Source of the DNA: Pseudomonas sp. GM80
Lineage (GTDB): Bacteria > Pseudomonadota > Gammaproteobacteria > Pseudomonadales > Pseudomonadaceae
NCBI RefSeq assembly: GCF_000282515.1
Contig: NZ_AKJD01000042.1
Location: forward strand, 1 to 64,000
Direction of reading: 5' to 3'
Length of the DNA: 64,000 nt
Shown here: in pieces, positions 61,300-64,000 of the stretch
Layout of the letters: each line of letters begins with the position of its first letter
Numbering within the stretch: position 1 is the stretch's first letter
Notes under the pieces: generated by a model
What the model saw: only the letters and a program-made list of their open reading frames with translations
Database searches by the model: none
Told to the model about the DNA's origin: nothing
Made by a program: the position numbers and the translations under genes

Positions 61300-63957
61300 T
61301 CAGGCGAACTCGCACGTCACGCTGGCGTCGCCGTCGAGCGTGGCATGCACACGCTTGAGGCTCTCACCGGTGGCCATCGCGTCGAGCAGACGATCCGCTA
61401 CCAGCGGCAGCACGTGCTGATCGAGCAAGTGATCGATCAGGCGCGCACCGCTTTCGCTTTGCGTGCAACGCTCGGACAAATGATCGACGAGGTTCTGGCA
61501 CCAAGTGAAATCCAGCTGGCGACGGTTGAGGCGCTCGCCGAGACGGCCGAGTTTGATCTCGATCAGCTCGCGCAGCACCGGGCCGCCGACCGGGTAGTAC
61601 GGCACCACTTTCATCCGCGCCAGCAGCGCCGGTTTGAAGTGTTTGCTGAGCACCGGGCGAATGGTTTCTTCGAGCACTTCGGCGGTTGGCCGCGCGCCGT
61701 TTTCGCAGAGCTCGCTGATGCGGTCGCTGCCGAGGTTCGAGGTCATCAGGATCAACGTGTTGCGGAAGTCGATCTCGCGACCTTCGCCGTCGTTGGCCAC
61801 GCCTTTGTCGAAGATTTGGTAGAACAGGTTGAGCACGTCAGGGTCAGCCTTCTCGACTTCATCAAGCAGCACGACCGAGTACGGTTTCTGGCGCACGGCT
61901 TCGGTGAGCATGCCGCCCTCGCCGTACCCGACGTAGCCTGGCGGTGCACCGATCAGGCGGGAAACGGTGTGCTTCTCCTGGAACTCGGACATGTTGATGG
62001 TGGTGATGAAACGATCGCCGCCGTACAGCAGGTCTGCGAGGGCCAGCGCGGTTTCGGTTTTACCGACGCCGCTCGGGCCGACCAGCAGGAACACACCGAC
62101 TGGCGCATCAGGTTTGTTCAGGCCGGCAGCAGTGGCGCGCATCGAGCGATCCAATGCGTGCACGGCTTGTTCCTGACCACGAATGCGCGTGCGCAGGTCG
62201 GTGGCGAAACTGGCGACTTTGGCGTTGTGTTCGCGGGCCAGTTGCGCCAGCGGCACACCGGTCCAGGCGCTGATCACTTCGGCAACCAGACGCGGGCACA
62301 CTTCAAAGCTGACCAGACGCTCTTTGACCTGCGCGGCGGTCAGTGCGCTGTGGGTTTCGTTGAGCAGGGCTTCCAGCGCTTCGACGCTCTGGCCTTCTTC
62401 AACCTCAGCGGCAACGGTTTCGATCACGGTGCCTTCGGCGTCTTCTTCGACGGTGACCACCGGCTCCACGGCGGCCGCTTCGCGGGCCTTGGCCAGTTGC
62501 TGACGCAGTTCCAGCAGGCGCTCGGCCAAGGCTTTCTGTTCAGTCCACTGGGTTTCCAGTGCGACCATTTCGTCTTCGGCTTCATCGAGACGCGCTTCCA
62601 GCGCATCGAGTGCTTCGTGGTCGATCAGCAAGCCAGCTTCGGCATCGCGGCGCAGGGCCTGACGCTGACGGCCGCCTTCAGCCAGTTCGCCACGCAGGCG
62701 CTCAAGACTTTCCGGAGCAGCGGCGAGGCTGATGCGCACGCGGGCACAAGCGGTGTCGAGCACATCAACGGCTTTGTCCGGCAGCTGCCGACCGGCCAGA
62801 TAACGCGCGGACAATTCGGCAGCGGAAACCACCGCGTCATCACGCAGGTAGATGCCGTGGCTCTTCTCGTACACCTGGGCCAGACCACGGAGGATGGTCA
62901 CCGCTTCGCTGACGGTCGGTTCGTGCAGTTGCACCGGTTGGAAACGACGGGCCAGGGCCGGGTCTTTCTCGAAGTATTTCTTGTACTCGGCCCACGTGGT
63001 GGCGGCGATGGTGCGCAGCTCGCCCCGCGCCAGTGCCGGTTTCAGCAGGTTGGCCGCGTCGGAACCGCCGGCATTGCCGCCCGCGCCGATCAGGGTGTGG
63101 GCTTCGTCGATGAACAGAATGATCGGTTTCGGCGAGGCTTTGACTTCGTCGATCACGCCTTTGAGGCGACGCTCGAACTCACCTTTGACGCTCGCGCCGG
63201 CCTGCAACAGGCCCATGTCCAGCGACAGCAGCTCGACGCCTTTGAGCACTTGCGGCACTTCACCGGCAGCGATGCGCGACGCCAGGCCTTCAACGATCGC
63301 GGTCTTACCGACACCGGCTTCACCGACGACGATCGGGTTGTTCTTGCGGCGACGGGCGAGGATGTCGACCATCTGGCGGATCGCGCCGTCACGGCACAGC
63401 ACCGGGTCGAGTTTGCCGTCGCGGGCCTGTTGGGTCAGGTTGTGGGTGAAGCGCTGCAATAGCGATTCGCCCTGCGCGGCCGGTTTGCCATTGGCCGCCG
63501 GTTGCTCTTTTTGCGACAGGGCAAATTCTTTCAGGCGATCGATGTTCAGCTTGGCGAGCAGCGGCTGATAACGGCTGCCGGCGTAGCGCATCGGGTTGCG
63601 CAGCAGCGCGAGGATCAGCGCGGCGTCTTCGACCTGGGTCTGGCCCAGTTCGAGGTTGGCCACCAGCAGCGCGTCTTGCAGCCACTGCACCAGTTCCGGG
63701 GCGAACACCGGGTTGCGCGAAGCGCTGTGCTCGACCCGCGATTGCAGCGCGGCGCTGAGTTCACCGGCGTCGACGTCGGCATCTTGCAACGCGCGCGTGA
63801 GCAAACCGTTCGGGCGCTCGAGCAGGCCGAGCATCAGGTCTTCGACGAGGATCTTGCTGCCGCCACGGGCGACGCAACGCTCGGCCGAACGTTCCAGATC
63901 ACGACGGGTTTCGGCGTCCAGCGCCTGGATGAGTTGTTGCAGGTCTACGTTGATCAT
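61300..63957 (-). CDS. clpV: T6SS sheath-recycling ATPase ClpV (TssH)
   Basis: 885 residues: N-terminal double-Clp repeat that binds contracted sheath (1-145), first AAA+ module with Walker A GEAGVGKT (212-219), a coiled middle domain, and second AAA+ module with LLVGPSGVGKTETALALA. C-terminal ClpB-D2 domain ends near 885. It disassembles contracted TssB/TssC. Upstream comes the partial tssG. Confidence 0.97.
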   Translation of the reverse strand: MINVDLQQLIQALDAETRRDLERSAERCVARGGSKILVEDLMLGLLERPNGLLTRALQDADVDAGELSAALQSRVEHSASRNPVFAPELVQWLQDALLVANLELGQTQVEDAALILALLRNPMRYAGSRYQPLLAKLNIDRLKEFALSQKEQPAANGKPAAQGESLLQRFTHNLTQQARDGKLDPVLCRDGAIRQMVDILARRRKNNPIVVGEAGVGKTAIVEGLASRIAAGEVPQVLKGVELLSLDMGLLQAGASVKGEFERRLKGVIDEVKASPKPIILFIDEAHTLIGAGGNAGGSDAANLLKPALARGELRTIAATTWAEYKKYFEKDPALARRFQPVQLHEPTVSEAVTILRGLAQVYEKSHGIYLRDDAVVSAAELSARYLAGRQLPDKAVDVLDTACARVRISLAAAPESLERLRGELAEGGRQRQALRRDAEAGLLIDHEALDALEARLDEAEDEMVALETQWTEQKALAERLLELRQQLAKAREAAAVEPVVTVEEDAEGTVIETVAAEVEEGQSVEALEALLNETHSALTAAQVKERLVSFEVCPRLVAEVISAWTGVPLAQLAREHNAKVASFATDLRTRIRGQEQAVHALDRSMRATAAGLNKPDAPVGVFLLVGPSGVGKTETALALADLLYGGDRFITTINMSEFQEKHTVSRLIGAPPGYVGYGEGGMLTEAVRQKPYSVVLLDEVEKADPDVLNLFYQIFDKGVANDGEGREIDFRNTLILMTSNLGSDRISELCENGARPTAEVLEETIRPVLSKHFKPALLARMKVVPYYPVGGPVLRELIEIKLGRLGERLNRRQLDFTWCQNLVDHLSERCTQSESGARLIDHLLDQHVLPLVADRLLDAMATGESLKRVHATLDGDASVTCEFA

Positions 63958-63968
63958 GGCTCACGTCC

Positions 63969-64000
63969 TTAATGAATTTTGCTGCCCAGGGTCACCACGC
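63969..64000 (-). CDS. C-terminal end of upstream gene, probable tssG (partial)
   Basis: Only the last nine codons are inside the window (ending VVTLGSKIH, stop TAA at 63969-63971). The gene lies 11 bp upstream of clpV on the same strand, where tssG stands in HSI-II-type clusters. Identity rests on position only. Confidence 0.4.
   Translation of the reverse strand, partial: VVTLGSKIH

Noticed and set aside
61282-63462. 726-codon open frame opposite clpV
   Set aside because: Shadow of the ClpV ATPase; composition is mirror-like and no domain is visible.

Overview
The window looks like a chromosome segment from a Pseudomonas of the P. fluorescens group. The first 18.6 kb carries the housekeeping order familiar from Pseudomonas (pyrE / crc / DUF4870 gene / rph / yicC / gmk / rpoZ / spoT / ridA ... 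exbB-exbD-tonB, oxyR-recG). Several intergenic spaces hold inverted repeats of the TGTAGGAGCTGCCGAAGGCTG type and related palindromes. No rRNA, tRNA, CRISPR array, transposase or integrase was seen. All identifications come from reading the sequence; no database was searched.

Layout. (1) 0-18.6 kb: core metabolism, nucleotide synthesis, stringent response, TonB energisation, OxyR and RecG, plus a creatinase-like M24 gene with its AraC regulator. (2) 18.7-22.3 kb: two tandem delta-60-repeat proteins and an SCP2-like protein. (3) 22.6-23.2 kb and 39.7-40.3 kb: two copies of one module, a roughly 200-nt leader with a conserved, covarying RNA fold followed by a DUF6124 protein. (4) 23.3-43.97 kb: a long minus-strand array of small secreted proteins, many paralogous to each other. 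Three carry LprI/DUF1311 (lysozyme-inhibitor-type) domains, one resembles XAC2610, one looks like a DUF1911/PoNi immunity protein, and one is frameshifted. A three-gene operon (membrane protein, TIGR01777 epimerase, alpha/beta-hydrolase-PEP-synthase-like fusion) sits inside the array and is translationally coupled to it. (5) 43.96-50.04 kb: vgrG, a periplasmic Sel1 protein and a 1000-residue effector, coupled by overlapping start and stop codons. The effector reads as an NlpC/P60 amidase, an M23 endopeptidase split by a large insertion, an EF-hand and a lambda-lysozyme-like domain. (6) 50.06-64 kb: part of a type VI secretion (T6SS) cluster in the order of P. aeruginosa HSI-II (stk1, stp1, tssM, tssL, tssK, tssJ, fha/tagH, a 46-residue lipoprotein, sfa sigma-54 activator, clpV, start of a probable tssG).

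How it fits together. TssJ/L/M form the membrane complex, TssK links it to the baseplate, and ClpV recycles the sheath. The Stk1/Stp1/FHA trio probably gates assembly, and the Sfa-type activator probably ties it to RpoN. VgrG is the spike likely to carry the neighbouring peptidoglycan hydrolase. The exported proteins that follow look like cognate and orphan immunity proteins or inhibitors matching the effector's activities. The 40.4-48 kb part is visibly more AT-rich than its surroundings and is peppered with one degenerate intergenic repeat, which suggests recent acquisition and shuffling of cassettes.
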